From contig NZ_LMNI01000011.1 of the NCBI RefSeq assembly GCF_001422925.1, positions 1 through 40,127 of the forward strand: 40,127 bases of DNA, in the 5' to 3' direction. Position 1 is the first letter of the stretch. The number at the start of each line of letters is the position of its first letter. Of the stretch, positions 7,848 through 15,933 are shown piece by piece. The notes under the pieces are model-generated. The model saw only the letters and a list, made by a program, of their open reading frames with translations. It ran no database searches and was not told the origin of the DNA. The position numbers were made by a program, and so were the translations under genes. Origin of the DNA: Microbacterium sp. Leaf288 (GTDB taxonomy: Bacteria; Actinomycetota; Actinomycetes; Actinomycetales; Microbacteriaceae).

Positions 7848-8735
7848 TCACAGGTCAGAACCGCGCTCGGCAGCGCGGACGACATTGGCAACGAGCATCG
7901 CTCTCGTCATCGGACCGATGCCTCCGGGATTCGGTGAGAGCCAGCCCGCCACGTCGGCGACCGTGGGGTGGACATCACCCGCGAGTCTCGCGCGCCCGGA
8001 AGGGGAGGTGCCGACGCGCGTCACGCCGACGTCGATCACGGCCGCTCCAGGCTTAACCCAGTCCGGCTTGACCAAGTGGGGCACACCGGCAGCCGCAATG
8101 ACGACGTCGGCGCGCCGAACTTCTCCGGGAATGTCCCGAGTTCGGGAATGGCAGAGTGTGACGGTGGCGTCGACCCCTTTCATGGTCAGAAGAAGCCCCA
8201 GCGGGCGACCCACCGTCAGCCCGCGTCCGACGACCGCCACGTTCTTTCCGTCCATGTCGATCCCATAGCGGCCCAAGAGTTCGAGGATGCCCATAGGTGT
8301 GCACGGGAGAACGGTCGCACTCGAAGCTCCATCGACCGCCTGCACAAGACGGCCGAGGTTGACCGGGTGCAGCCCGTCTGCATCTTTTTCCGGATCGATC
8401 AGCGAGATGACGTCGTTCTGTCGGATACCCCGCGGCAGCGGCAGCTGGACGATGAAGCCCGTCACCGCCGGGTTGGCATTCAGATCTCGAACGGCCGCGC
8501 GGACGTCGTCATCCGACGAATCCGCGGGGAGCTCGATACGAATAGACTCCACCCCGATCTCTGCACAGTCGCGGTGTTTTCCGGTGACATACGACCGCGA
8601 CGCCGGGTCGTCGCCCACGAGCAAGGTTCCCAAGCCGGGCAGCACTCCACGTGCACGAAGCGCGTCCACCCGCTGTCGAAGATCCTCTTTGATCGCTGTC
8701 GCGGTGCCGACACCGTCCAGCACGTGGGCGGTCAT
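7848..8735 (-). CDS. folD: Methylene-THF dehydrogenase/cyclohydrolase (FolD)
   Basis: The 295-residue bifunctional enzyme oxidises 5,10-methylene-THF to methenyl-THF (NADP) and hydrolyses it to 10-formyl-THF. The catalytic Tyr/Lys pair ([14 protein letters not shown]), [15 protein letters not shown], the PCTPMG loop and the [11 protein letters not shown] nucleotide loop are all visible. The ATG at 8735 overlaps the metF stop by 4 nt (ATGA). Upstream in-frame codons lack family likeness. Together with MetF and PurU it forms a complete methyl-THF to formate chain. Confidence 0.93.
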   Translation of the reverse strand: MTAHVLDGVGTATAIKEDLRQRVDALRARGVLPGLGTLLVGDDPASRSYVTGKHRDCAEIGVESIRIELPADSSDDDVRAAVRDLNANPAVTGFIVQLPLPRGIRQNDVISLIDPEKDADGLHPVNLGRLVQAVDGASSATVLPCTPMGILELLGRYGIDMDGKNVAVVGRGLTVGRPLGLLLTMKGVDATVTLCHSRTRDIPGEVRRADVVIAAAGVPHLVKPDWVKPGAAVIDVGVTRVGTSPSGRARLAGDVHPTVADVAGWLSPNPGGIGPMTRAMLVANVVRAAERGSDL

Positions 8736-9619
8736 GAGCGCTCCTCGGAGGCGTCCTCGGCGACGAACTGCTTCGCCCACGAGGCGGTGGCGCCCAAGCC
8801 GCCGAACGCATAGAAGTGGAGCTTCACCTGCTCAGATGGCAGTTCGGTTTGGAGACGTGCTGCCAGATCTGACACGAACCGATCCGGGCCCGCGTTCCCG
8901 AGCAGATTGGAAAGGGAGAAGCCGTATTTTCTGACGATGGTGGCATTGGACGCGACGCCGAAGCGTCGCGCGAAGGACAGAAGTCGTTTGACCCCGGCTG
9001 GGCCGGGGGTGCCGATACGGATGCCGGCCTCGAGCCCCTTCTGACGAGCAAGTCCGATCCACTTGACCACCGGCTCTACGTCGAAGGCGAACTGGGTGAC
9101 GACGTTCGGCTCGAGGCCTTGCTCCCTCAACAACTGGCTTTTGTGGAGAAGCGCAAGCCACAGCGCATCCTGAGGGATGGCGGGATGTCCCTCAGGGTAG
9201 CCGGCGATCCCCACCTGCTTCACGCCGAAGCTGCTGAGCACGCCGGATTCGATGATGTCGGCCGAGCTGTCAAACGGGCCGATCGCTGAGGCCGGATCGC
9301 CTCCGATGAGGAACAGCCGCTCGGTCGCGCCCACCTCCTGGAGCGCCGCGAGGATCTCGTTCAGCTCGTTAGTAGATCGCAGCCGTCTTGCCGCAATGTG
9401 AGGAACCGGCGTCAGTCCGCATTCGATGACCGTACGAGCAGCCTCGACCCGCGCCTCGCTGGTCTCGTTGCTCAGGAAAGTGATATTCACGAGCGTGTTC
9501 GCCGGGATCAGATCGCGCGCGGCGAGAAGAGCGGGTACGTCGGCACCGGTCATCTCGATGGAGTAACCGGCGACGAGGCGTGCCGCCGCACTCAGACCAC
9601 TAGATGTTGAACTGACCAT
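8732..9619 (-). CDS. metF: 5,10-methylene-THF reductase (MetF type)
   Basis: The 295-residue flavin-dependent TIM-barrel protein has Glu22 (YSIEM), [13 protein letters not shown] with the flavin-site Asp, [11 protein letters not shown] and [11 protein letters not shown], all characteristic of MTHFR. The normal biosynthetic direction forms methyl-THF. In an O-demethylation operon it would run in reverse, oxidising methyl-THF to methylene-THF. It is first in its operon and divergent from demethylase 2. Both likely share the control region at 9620-9812 with the class B site. The sequence looks more divergent than housekeeping MetF, as expected for a dedicated catabolic copy. Confidence 0.9.
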   Translation of the reverse strand: MVSSTSSGLSAAARLVAGYSIEMTGADVPALLAARDLIPANTLVNITFLSNETSEARVEAARTVIECGLTPVPHIAARRLRSTNELNEILAALQEVGATERLFLIGGDPASAIGPFDSSADIIESGVLSSFGVKQVGIAGYPEGHPAIPQDALWLALLHKSQLLREQGLEPNVVTQFAFDVEPVVKWIGLARQKGLEAGIRIGTPGPAGVKRLLSFARRFGVASNATIVRKYGFSLSNLLGNAGPDRFVSDLAARLQTELPSEQVKLHFYAFGGLGATASWAKQFVAEDASEERS

Positions 9620-9692
9620 GGGACCTCTGGCTTTCGAGACGAATCTTCATTGAGTGCGTCTCGACATCGGCGGCGACGCGTGGAACCCAATA

Positions 9693-9720
9693 TATACAGT
9701 GCGTATCGTTTCGGGTAGTC
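9693..9720. promoter_or_regulatory. Class B operator between metF and demethylase 2
   Basis: TATAC-AGTGC-GTATCG (9693-9708) is followed by TTTCGGGTAGTC. It shares GTATCGTTTCGGGTA exactly with 1135-1149. It sits in the 193-bp divergent region and could control both directions. Confidence 0.6.
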
Positions 9721-9812
9721 TGATCCTCAACACCCGCCAGCCTTGACGTAAGTGCCACGCCGCTTATCGCGGCGCTGAGCGGCTCGGGGCGACCTGATTC
9801 GAAGGAGAAACA

Positions 9813-11174
9813 GTGACCGATGTCGTGCAGCCAAGCCTCGAGAGCATGATCGAGGCGGCCGGGGGGGCGGTGAACCTGCTCCGTCAGGCGCCCCTGGGAA
9901 AGTTCGACCCTCCGGGATACCCGAAGGAGTACTCGTCGTGGAGGGACGAGCAGCGCGCATGGCTGAACACCGTCGCGTTGCTTGAGCTGTCCTACCACAT
10001 GCCCGAACTCCACCTCCGTGGATCCGAGGTGATCCCGTTCCTGGAGGAGATCGTGGTCAACAAGCTCGATCCGTTCCCCGTGCTTCGTGCGAAGCAGCTC
10101 GTTGTGGCGGGGCCCGATGGCAATCTCATCGCCGACGCGATCATCTTCCATGAAGAGGAGGACTTCTACCGCATCTGCGGCGACACCGACTGGATCTACT
10201 TCAACGTCCTGAAGTCGACAAAGGACGTCACCGCCACAGTCAACCCGAACTGGTACGGACCGCAGATCCCGCGTGACGTCTTCCGGGTACAGCTGCAGGG
10301 ACCGTTGGCTCACGACCTCATGGCTGAGCTCGTCGAAGGCGAGTTGCCGTCGGTCAAGTTCTTCCACATCGCGGAACTCAGCATCGCGGGGAAGAAGGTG
10401 CGCGCGCTTCGACACGGCATGGCGGGATCGCCCGGATTCGAGATCTACGGCCCGTGGGAAGACCAGGAGATCGTGCGCGCAGCGATCGAGCAGGTCGGTC
10501 AGCGATTCGGCCTGCGCAAGGTCGGCGCGCTCGCGTACGGCACGTCGAGTCAGGAGTCCTCCTGGATGCCCGTCCCGCTTCCCGCTGTGTACACCCACCC
10601 GGATCTGCAGGAGTATCGGGAGTGGCTTGGCCCGTACTCGCTGGCAGCACTCGGGTCACTGGCAGGGAGCATGACGTCGACCGATATCGAGGACTACTAC
10701 ATCGACCCGATCGAGGCCGGCTACGGCGGTTTCATCGACTGGAACCGCGAGTTCGTCGGTCGCGACGCTCTGCGTGAGCGATTCGAGAACCAGCGTCGGC
10801 GCAAGGTGACCCTCGAATGGAACGACGAGGATGTCGTCAGTGCGATTGCCGCGGGCTTCTTCGGTGAGCAGAAGGGTCAGACGCTGTCGCTTCCCGTGCC
10901 TCACTACGCCTTCTACCCCTCGGATGTCGTTCAGGGGCCGGACGGAAGCCAGGTCGGCATCTCGCAGTGGAGCAGCTTCAGCGACAACGCACGCCGAGTC
11001 ATCTCGACCGCCGTCATTGACATCACTCATGCCGAGGTCGGTACGGAGCTCGTCCTTCTTTGGGGCAACCCCGACGTGCAGACGGCGCACTCGGACGCCC
11101 AGGAGGTCCGGCGCATCCGGGTGACCGTAGCGCCGGCGCCCTACTTCACCAAGAACATCAGGGACGCCGACTGA
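9813..11174 (+). CDS. THF-dependent aryl O-demethylase (LigM/DesA type)
   Basis: The 453-residue product is close in plan and wording to LigM, the Sphingobium vanillate/3-O-methylgallate demethylase. Both share the LRHGMAGSPGFEIYGPW block (about 199-215), the Tyr242 segment VGALAYGTSSQES (LigM VGSRAYPSNTLES, catalytic Tyr247), PLPAVYTHPDLQEYREWL, IEDYYIDPIEAGYGGFI and the KVTLEWNDEDV strand. Members transfer the aryl methyl group to THF, giving a phenol and 5-methyl-THF, without a corrinoid. The GTG at 9813 has GAAGGAG 5-6 nt upstream. It is divergent from metF, whose product would take over the methyl-THF. A long hairpin follows the gene. The exact methoxyaromatic is unknown. Confidence 0.88.
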   Translation: MTDVVQPSLESMIEAAGGAVNLLRQAPLGKFDPPGYPKEYSSWRDEQRAWLNTVALLELSYHMPELHLRGSEVIPFLEEIVVNKLDPFPVLRAKQLVVAGPDGNLIADAIIFHEEEDFYRICGDTDWIYFNVLKSTKDVTATVNPNWYGPQIPRDVFRVQLQGPLAHDLMAELVEGELPSVKFFHIAELSIAGKKVRALRHGMAGSPGFEIYGPWEDQEIVRAAIEQVGQRFGLRKVGALAYGTSSQESSWMPVPLPAVYTHPDLQEYREWLGPYSLAALGSLAGSMTSTDIEDYYIDPIEAGYGGFIDWNREFVGRDALRERFENQRRRKVTLEWNDEDVVSAIAAGFFGEQKGQTLSLPVPHYAFYPSDVVQGPDGSQVGISQWSSFSDNARRVISTAVIDITHAEVGTELVLLWGNPDVQTAHSDAQEVRRIRVTVAPAPYFTKNIRDAD

Positions 11175-11184
11175 CAGGCGGGCA

Positions 11185-11235
11185 GCGTAGTCGAGGGTCG
11201 GCGCGGGACTCCACACCGCCGGCCCTCGACTACGC
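11185..11235. terminator. Long hairpin between demethylase 2 and the TetR gene
   Basis: Arms 11185-11203 and 11217-11235 form a 19-bp stem with one G-U pair and a 13-nt loop. No T tract follows. It ends only 7 nt before the likely GTG start of the regulator. It could terminate the demethylase transcript or hide the regulator's ribosome site. Confidence 0.65.
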
Positions 11236-11242
11236 TATCGGC

Positions 11243-11857
11243 GTGTCTCGCGCGCGGAGTTCGACCACCCCCGATGGGCCGCCCCGTCACAAAGGATGGG
11301 ACGCGGAGACGCTCCTTGACCTCGCTCTGGGCATTTTTCTCGAGCGCGGTTTCAGCGAGACCTCGATGGAAGACCTGGCGCGTGCCGCAGGGACGCACAA
11401 GTCCAACTTCTATCATCACTTCCCGGGCGGAAAGCCCGAACTTCTCCGCCGAGGCCTCGCCCGTGGACTGGATGCGCTCGACGCGGTCTTCGAGGAGGAG
11501 CCTGCGACACGTGGTCCAGCGGCGGAACGATTGCGCTACATCCTCCGCCGGGCGGTAGAGGTCGAATTCGACCTCCTTCCTGAGGTCGCCCTTCTGCTCA
11601 GGCTGCGCGGCAACAGCGAGATCGAACTCCACGCGCTCGAGCGCCGGCGCGAACTCACGCGGCGGCTGACGGATGTCGTGGTCGCGGCGATGAACGAAGG
11701 CGGCATCCGCTCGGACCTGGACCCGCACCTCGTCGCACGCCTTCTGCTCGGAGTCGAGACGTCTATGACGGAATGGCTGAGACGGGATGGCCCAGCGGAC
11801 GCCCGCTCCATAGCGGATGCGATGTTGACTCTCGCCTTCGACGGCTTGAACCCCTGA
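11243..11857 (+). CDS. paaR: TetR-family regulator, PaaR-like
   Basis: The 204-residue product has a TetR helix-turn-helix (FSETSMEDLARAAGTHKSNFYHHF, about residues 36-60) and a ligand domain. Its wording resembles actinobacterial PaaR repressors, which bind a palindrome upstream of phenylacetate genes and are released by phenylacetyl-CoA. The GTG at 11243 starts the homologous part; the open frame further upstream overlaps demethylase 2 and is not TetR-like. A near-consensus PaaR operator lies 50 nt after the stop, in front of paaA. The ribosome site is covered by the 11185-11235 hairpin, so read-through or structure may limit its synthesis. The symbol is by context and resemblance. Confidence 0.78.
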   Translation: MSRARSSTTPDGPPRHKGWDAETLLDLALGIFLERGFSETSMEDLARAAGTHKSNFYHHFPGGKPELLRRGLARGLDALDAVFEEEPATRGPAAERLRYILRRAVEVEFDLLPEVALLLRLRGNSEIELHALERRRELTRRLTDVVVAAMNEGGIRSDLDPHLVARLLLGVETSMTEWLRRDGPADARSIADAMLTLAFDGLNP

Positions 11858-11876
11858 TCGACCGCACACACACGCA

Positions 11877-11905
11877 TTGACACGATACGAGGCGTTTCGT
11901 ATAGT
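11877..11905 (+). promoter_or_regulatory. paaA promoter with embedded class A operator
   Basis: TTGACA (11877-11882) and TATAGT (11900-11905) are spaced 17 nt, an excellent sigma70-type core. The spacer and -10 contain GATACGA-GGCGTT-TCGTATA (11884-11903), the class A palindrome. Nearly the same element precedes demethylase 1 at 3418. Confidence 0.8.
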
Positions 11906-11908
11906 AGA

Positions 11909-11930
11909 ACTAACCGGACGTTCAGTTAGG
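11909..11930 (+). promoter_or_regulatory. PaaR-type operator
   Basis: The inverted repeat ACTAACCG...CAGTTAGG lies just downstream of the -10. From memory the Corynebacterium glutamicum PaaR site has outer arms ACTNACCG and CGGTNAGT with a CG core. This site matches 16 of the 18 fixed positions. Its right edge overlaps the paaA ribosome site (GGGAAG), so binding would block transcription. Confidence 0.7.
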
Positions 11931-11938
11931 GAAGTTCA

Positions 11939-12889
11939 ATGACGAAGACTTCGAACGATGATGATCTCGCTCTCGCTTTCGACGAATGCATCGCGCGGGG
12001 CGACGCTGTCGAGCCGCGGGACTGGATGCCCGAGGGTTATCGGGCGACCCTCGTGAGGCAGATCTCCCAGCACGCGCACTCAGAGATCATCGGTATGCAG
12101 CCTGAGGCCGAGTGGATATCTCGGGCGCCCTCGCTTCATCGGAAGGCGATCCTGATCGCAAAGGTCCAGGATGAGGCCGGCCACGGAAGCTATCTCTACT
12201 CCGCGGCGGAAACCCTGGGTGTCGCGCGCGATGACCTGTTCGAGATGCTGCTGACCGGCAAGCAGAAGTACTCCACGATCTTCAACTACCCCATGCTTTC
12301 GTGGGCGGACGTCGGAGTGATGGGGTGGCTCGGAGACGGCGCCGCGATCGTCAACCAGGTCCCATTGAGCCGGTGCTCATACGGCCCCTACGCTCGCGCG
12401 ATGGTACGCGTCTGTAAGGAGGAAAGCTTCCACCAGCGTCAGGGCTTCGACCTCATCCAGGCGATGATGGCCGGCACCGACGAACAGAAGCAGATGGTAC
12501 AAGACGCGGTCGACCGGTGGTGGTGGCCATGTCTGATGCTGTTCGGTCCTTCGGACCGGCATTCGTCACACAGCAAGCAGTCCATGGCGTGGGGAATCAA
12601 GCGCTTCAGCAACGACGAGTTGCGCCGGCGCTTCGTCGACCAGGCGGTTCCGCAGATCGAGCATTTCGGTCTGACCGTTCCGGACCCTGAGCTGCGCTGG
12701 GACGAGTCCGCGGGCTGTTACAAGTTCGGCGAGATCGACTGGGAGGACTTCAAGTCGGTCATGCAGGACGGGGGACCGCTGGGGAAGGAGCGCATCGCTC
12801 ATCGCCAGCGTGTCCACGACGAGGGTGCCTGGGTGCGAGAGGCCGCCGAGGCGTATGCGCGCAAGCAGGACGAAAGGCTCTCGGCATGA
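11939..12889 (+). CDS. paaA: Aryl-CoA (phenylacetyl-CoA) 1,2-epoxidase catalytic subunit PaaA
   Basis: The 316-residue ferritin-like diiron protein is the catalytic subunit of the PaaABCE monooxygenase, which epoxidises the ring of phenylacetyl-CoA. ExxH motifs are present at Glu79/His82 (QDEAGH) and Glu162/His165 ([11 protein letters not shown]), with Glu49 in [30 protein letters not shown] and the WWWP segment are strongly PaaA-like. The length matches E. coli PaaA (about 309). It overlaps paaB by 4 nt. The real substrate here could be another aryl-CoA, because no PaaK ligase gene is nearby. Confidence 0.95.
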   Translation: MTKTSNDDDLALAFDECIARGDAVEPRDWMPEGYRATLVRQISQHAHSEIIGMQPEAEWISRAPSLHRKAILIAKVQDEAGHGSYLYSAAETLGVARDDLFEMLLTGKQKYSTIFNYPMLSWADVGVMGWLGDGAAIVNQVPLSRCSYGPYARAMVRVCKEESFHQRQGFDLIQAMMAGTDEQKQMVQDAVDRWWWPCLMLFGPSDRHSSHSKQSMAWGIKRFSNDELRRRFVDQAVPQIEHFGLTVPDPELRWDESAGCYKFGEIDWEDFKSVMQDGGPLGKERIAHRQRVHDEGAWVREAAEAYARKQDERLSA

Positions 12890-13167
12890 CGGACTGGCCA
12901 CTGTGGGAGGTCTTCGTACGACCTCGCCGCGGACTCGCGCATCAGCATGTCGGCAGCCTGCACGCGCCCGACGCCGACATGGCGCTGCGCAACGGTCGCG
13001 ACATCTTCACCCGCCGTGCGGAAGGGGTGTCCTTGTGGGTGGTTCGCAGCGCCGACATCACTGCATCCTCCCCGGAGGAAAAGGACCCGTTCTTCGACCC
13101 CGCGCACGACAAGCTCTACCGCCATCCGACGTTCTATCCCGTACCCGACGACCTGGGGCACCTGTGA
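12886..13167 (+). CDS. paaB: Phenylacetyl-CoA epoxidase subunit PaaB
   Basis: The 93-residue small subunit opens [36 protein letters not shown], then has SLWVVRS and ends [14 protein letters not shown], all typical of PaaB. PaaB bridges the PaaAC heterodimers. It is coupled to paaA (ATGA) and to paaC (GTGA). Confidence 0.95.
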   Translation: MTDWPLWEVFVRPRRGLAHQHVGSLHAPDADMALRNGRDIFTRRAEGVSLWVVRSADITASSPEEKDPFFDPAHDKLYRHPTFYPVPDDLGHL

Positions 13168-13895
13168 ACGACTCCGCAGCCCTCAACCTCACGCAGCAGT
13201 ACAGTCTCCGCCTCGCTGACGACGCGCTCGTCCTCGGGCAGCAGCTCAGCCTGTGGATCACCCGCGCGCCACAGATCGAGGAAGAGCTCGCGATCGCGAA
13301 CATGGCGCTCGATCTGCTCGGACAGGCGCGGCCCCTTCTCCGCGCTGTCGGCGACGAGGACGAGTTGGCCTTCGACAGAGATGTCGAGGACTTCACGAAC
13401 CTCCTGATCGTTGAGCAGCCGAACGGAGACTTCGCCGCGACGATGGTGCGGCAACTGCTCTTCTCCGCCTTCCAACTGGCCCGGTACGAAGCCCTTGCCA
13501 CCCACGCTGATGCGATCGTGGCCGGTGTCGCGGCGAAGGCGGTCAAGGAAGGCGCATACCACCTCGATCACGCACAACAGTGGGTGGTGCGGCTGGGTGA
13601 CGGCACGGAAGTCAGCCACGCGCGAGCGCAAGCGGCGCTCGATGAACTGTGGCCCTACGTGGACGAGATGTTCGAGGCTGATGACGTGGACCTTGCCGCG
13701 GGCGTGGATCCACGCACGTTCCGCTCGGCGTGGGGGTCTGCAGTGGATGAGATCCTCACCCGTGCCACCCTCTCTCCGCCGGCAGCCGCGTCGGCCCAGA
13801 CGGGCGGGCGCCGTGGTCGGCATACGCCCCACCTGCGCGACCTTCTGACCGACATGCGCTCCGTACGCCAGGCGTACCCCGGAGCGTCCTGGTGA
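13164..13895 (+). CDS. paaC: Phenylacetyl-CoA epoxidase structural subunit PaaC
   Basis: The 243-residue ferritin-like protein is the non-catalytic partner of PaaA. It has the family segments LADDALVLGQQLSLW, APQIEEELAIANMALDLLGQAR, LPN-like VEQPNGDFAATMVRQLLFSAF and KEGAYHLDHAQQWVVRLGDGT. The GTG at 13164 overlaps the paaB stop. The longer upstream frame is out-of-family and overlaps paaA and paaB, so I excluded it. The end overlaps paaD by 4 nt. Confidence 0.94.
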   Translation: MNDSAALNLTQQYSLRLADDALVLGQQLSLWITRAPQIEEELAIANMALDLLGQARPLLRAVGDEDELAFDRDVEDFTNLLIVEQPNGDFAATMVRQLLFSAFQLARYEALATHADAIVAGVAAKAVKEGAYHLDHAQQWVVRLGDGTEVSHARAQAALDELWPYVDEMFEADDVDLAAGVDPRTFRSAWGSAVDEILTRATLSPPAAASAQTGGRRGRHTPHLRDLLTDMRSVRQAYPGASW

Positions 13896-14368
13896 CCCTC
13901 GCAGCCGCGCGTTCGGCGGTGGCGCGCGTGATTGATCCCGAGATCCCGGTACTCACGATCGATGACCTGGGAATCCTTCGCAACGTCGAGATCGAAGGAT
14001 CGACAGTCATCGTCACCATCACCCCCACGTACTCGGGCTGCCCCGCAATGTCGATGATCTCTGCGGACATCGAGGCGGCGTTGCACGAGGCAGGGTTCGA
14101 CCACGTTGATGTGCGAACGGTTCTGTCACCGGCATGGACCACAGACTGGATGGGCGAAGACGCCAAACGGCGCCTGGCGGAGTACGGCATCGCACCCCCC
14201 GGCCATACCGCCAGCGGGGGACCCACGCTCGTCCAGCTTGGTGTTCGCTGCCCACACTGCGGGTCGGTCAACACGCGAGAGCATTCCCGCTTCGGCTCGA
14301 CAGCATGCCAGGCACAGTTCATCTGCGCCGCCTGCGGTGAGCCGTTCGATCACTTCAAGGCGCACTGA
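13892..14368 (+). CDS. paaD: PaaD, Fe-S/maturation factor of the epoxidase
   Basis: The 158-residue product has an N-terminal MIP18/DUF59-type domain (VIDPEIPVLTIDDLGILRNVEIE, then TPTYSGCPAMSMI) and a C-terminal four-cysteine zinc-ribbon-like tail (CPHCGS...CAAC). PaaD is needed for an active epoxidase, probably in metal or Fe-S cluster delivery. The GTG start overlaps paaC; the stop shares one base with the paaE start. Confidence 0.93.
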   Translation: MTLAAARSAVARVIDPEIPVLTIDDLGILRNVEIEGSTVIVTITPTYSGCPAMSMISADIEAALHEAGFDHVDVRTVLSPAWTTDWMGEDAKRRLAEYGIAPPGHTASGGPTLVQLGVRCPHCGSVNTREHSRFGSTACQAQFICAACGEPFDHFKAH

Positions 14369-15423
14369 TGAGCATTCGACTGTTGAGAGTCTCCCGCGTG
14401 GAACGTCTGACGGACGACTCCGTCGCCGTCACGCTCGACGTTCCCGATGACCAGCGCGAGGAGTTCGCGCACACTCCGGGCCAGCACCTCGTGGTGCTTC
14501 ACGACGGTATCCGGCGGACGTACTCGATTGCGTCGGTGGCCGGCAAGGCGACGCTGCGCATCGGCGTCAAAGAGGTACCCGACGGTGCGGTGTCAACCTG
14601 GATCAACCGGCAGCTGAAGGTGGGCGATCAGATCCCCGTCATGGCGCCGACGGGCACCTTCACACTGCACCCGGACGCTGAGAACCGGAACCGGTACGCG
14701 GCGATCGTTGCGGGTAGCGGAATCACGCCCGTGATGTCGCTTGCAGCGAGCATCCTGGAAGCCGAGCCTGGCTCGAGCTTCGTCTTGATCTATGGCAACC
14801 GTGCCACATCGACGGTCATGTTCCTGGAGGACCTCGAAGACCTCAAGAACCAGCATCCGGATCGGTTCGAGGTCCATCACGTCCTGTCTAGGGAGCAGCA
14901 AGCGAGTGACGTGCTGACGGGCCGTCTCGACCGGGGCAAGATCGACGAGTTGCTCGAGCGTTTCGCACCGAGCTTCGAAGGCGTCCGCTCCTGGTTCCTG
15001 TGTGGTCCGTTCGGAGTCGTGGAATCCGCGCGTGAAGCGCTCGCCGCGCATGGCGTTCCCGCCACGTCGATTCACCATGAGGTGTTTTTCGTCGACGACG
15101 CGCCAGCGCTACCCGTGCGGGCGGTCACGAGCGAGTCCACCCGGAACCCCGAGGTCACGGCGACGCTCTCGGGCAGACGGCTCACCGTTCAGGTGGCTTC
15201 CGAGCAAGAGACGGTACTGGACGCCGTGCTCCGTGCGCGACCGGACGCGCCTTACGCCTGCCGGGGCGGTGTCTGCGGCACGTGCCGTGCCTTGCTGGTG
15301 TCGGGCAGCGCTGAGATGGTCCGCTCCTACGCGCTCGAGGAACCCGAGCGCGAGGCGGGATATGTCCTGACATGCCAGGCCTACCCCACGTCAGAAAAGG
15401 TCGCGGTCGATTTCGACCGCTGA
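14368..15423 (+). CDS. paaE: Phenylacetyl-CoA epoxidase reductase PaaE
   Basis: The 351-residue electron-transfer subunit has an FAD domain (RTYSIAS, 50-56), an NADPH domain (GSGITPVMSL from 116, and CGPFGVVE near 212) and a C-terminal plant-type 2Fe-2S ferredoxin with Cys298, Cys303, Cys306 and Cys336. It passes electrons from NADPH to the PaaA diiron site. It follows paaD with a TGATG junction. The order FAD-NAD-ferredoxin and the length match PaaE. Confidence 0.94.
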   Translation: MSIRLLRVSRVERLTDDSVAVTLDVPDDQREEFAHTPGQHLVVLHDGIRRTYSIASVAGKATLRIGVKEVPDGAVSTWINRQLKVGDQIPVMAPTGTFTLHPDAENRNRYAAIVAGSGITPVMSLAASILEAEPGSSFVLIYGNRATSTVMFLEDLEDLKNQHPDRFEVHHVLSREQQASDVLTGRLDRGKIDELLERFAPSFEGVRSWFLCGPFGVVESAREALAAHGVPATSIHHEVFFVDDAPALPVRAVTSESTRNPEVTATLSGRRLTVQVASEQETVLDAVLRARPDAPYACRGGVCGTCRALLVSGSAEMVRSYALEEPEREAGYVLTCQAYPTSEKVAVDFDR

Positions 15424-15462
15424 GGCCGACTCATCGTTCACACCACGGAAAAGGAGACCGCC

Positions 15463-15933
15463 ATGATCGGCACACCCCCCCTCTACTTTGAAGACCTCGC
15501 TGAAGGCTACGAGCTCGAAGGCAGCACCGTCACCGTGACCGAATCTCACGTGGTCGCGTACGCCGGGCTGGTCGGAGACTTCTACAAGCTGCACGTCGAC
15601 AAGGTCGCCGCCGAGAAGACGCCGTTCGGCCAGCGCGTCGCCCACGGCCCCTTCACCTTCGCGCTCACCATCGGACAGATCGCGCAGCGTCTTACTCACC
15701 TCGACGTGCAGGTCGAGGCGATCGTGGGCGCGACGGACATGCGATTCCTCGCCCCCGTCTTCTTCGATGACACGATCACTCCTCTGGGTCGGGTCGTCCG
15801 CGTCCGAGAGCGGCAGACCAACGGTGCCGTGACCATCGCCCTCACCGCACGCAATCAGCACGGCCTCGATGTCTTCACCGGCGAGTTCACGCTGTTCGTG
15901 ACTCGACGCCCTTCAGGCGATACGGATGCCTGA
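15463..15933 (+). CDS. MaoC-like hotdog-fold hydratase
   Basis: The 156-residue single hotdog domain opens YFEDLAEGYELEGSTVTVTE and has the hydratase-2 motif region GLVGDFYKLHVDKVAAE. The Asp and His of the usual GDxNPxH dyad are kept but NP is replaced by KL. RVAHGPFTFALTIG and MRFLAPVFFDDTI are family segments. It probably hydrates an enoyl-CoA or oxepin-type intermediate from the epoxidase. The bifunctional PaaZ, which carries a MaoC domain fused to an aldehyde dehydrogenase, is absent here, so this may stand in for its hydratase half. It has a strong ribosome site (AAGGAG) and overlaps the hydrolase gene. Confidence 0.85.
   Translation: MIGTPPLYFEDLAEGYELEGSTVTVTESHVVAYAGLVGDFYKLHVDKVAAEKTPFGQRVAHGPFTFALTIGQIAQRLTHLDVQVEAIVGATDMRFLAPVFFDDTITPLGRVVRVRERQTNGAVTIALTARNQHGLDVFTGEFTLFVTRRPSGDTDA

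Noticed and set aside
9600..10598. Minus-strand open frame of over 300 codons opposite demethylase 2
   Set aside because: No recognisable motif, and the plus strand encodes a clear LigM-like protein with a good ribosome site.
11060..11242. Upstream extension of the TetR open frame
   Set aside because: It overlaps the end of demethylase 2 and the hairpin, and carries no TetR-like residues before GTG 11243.
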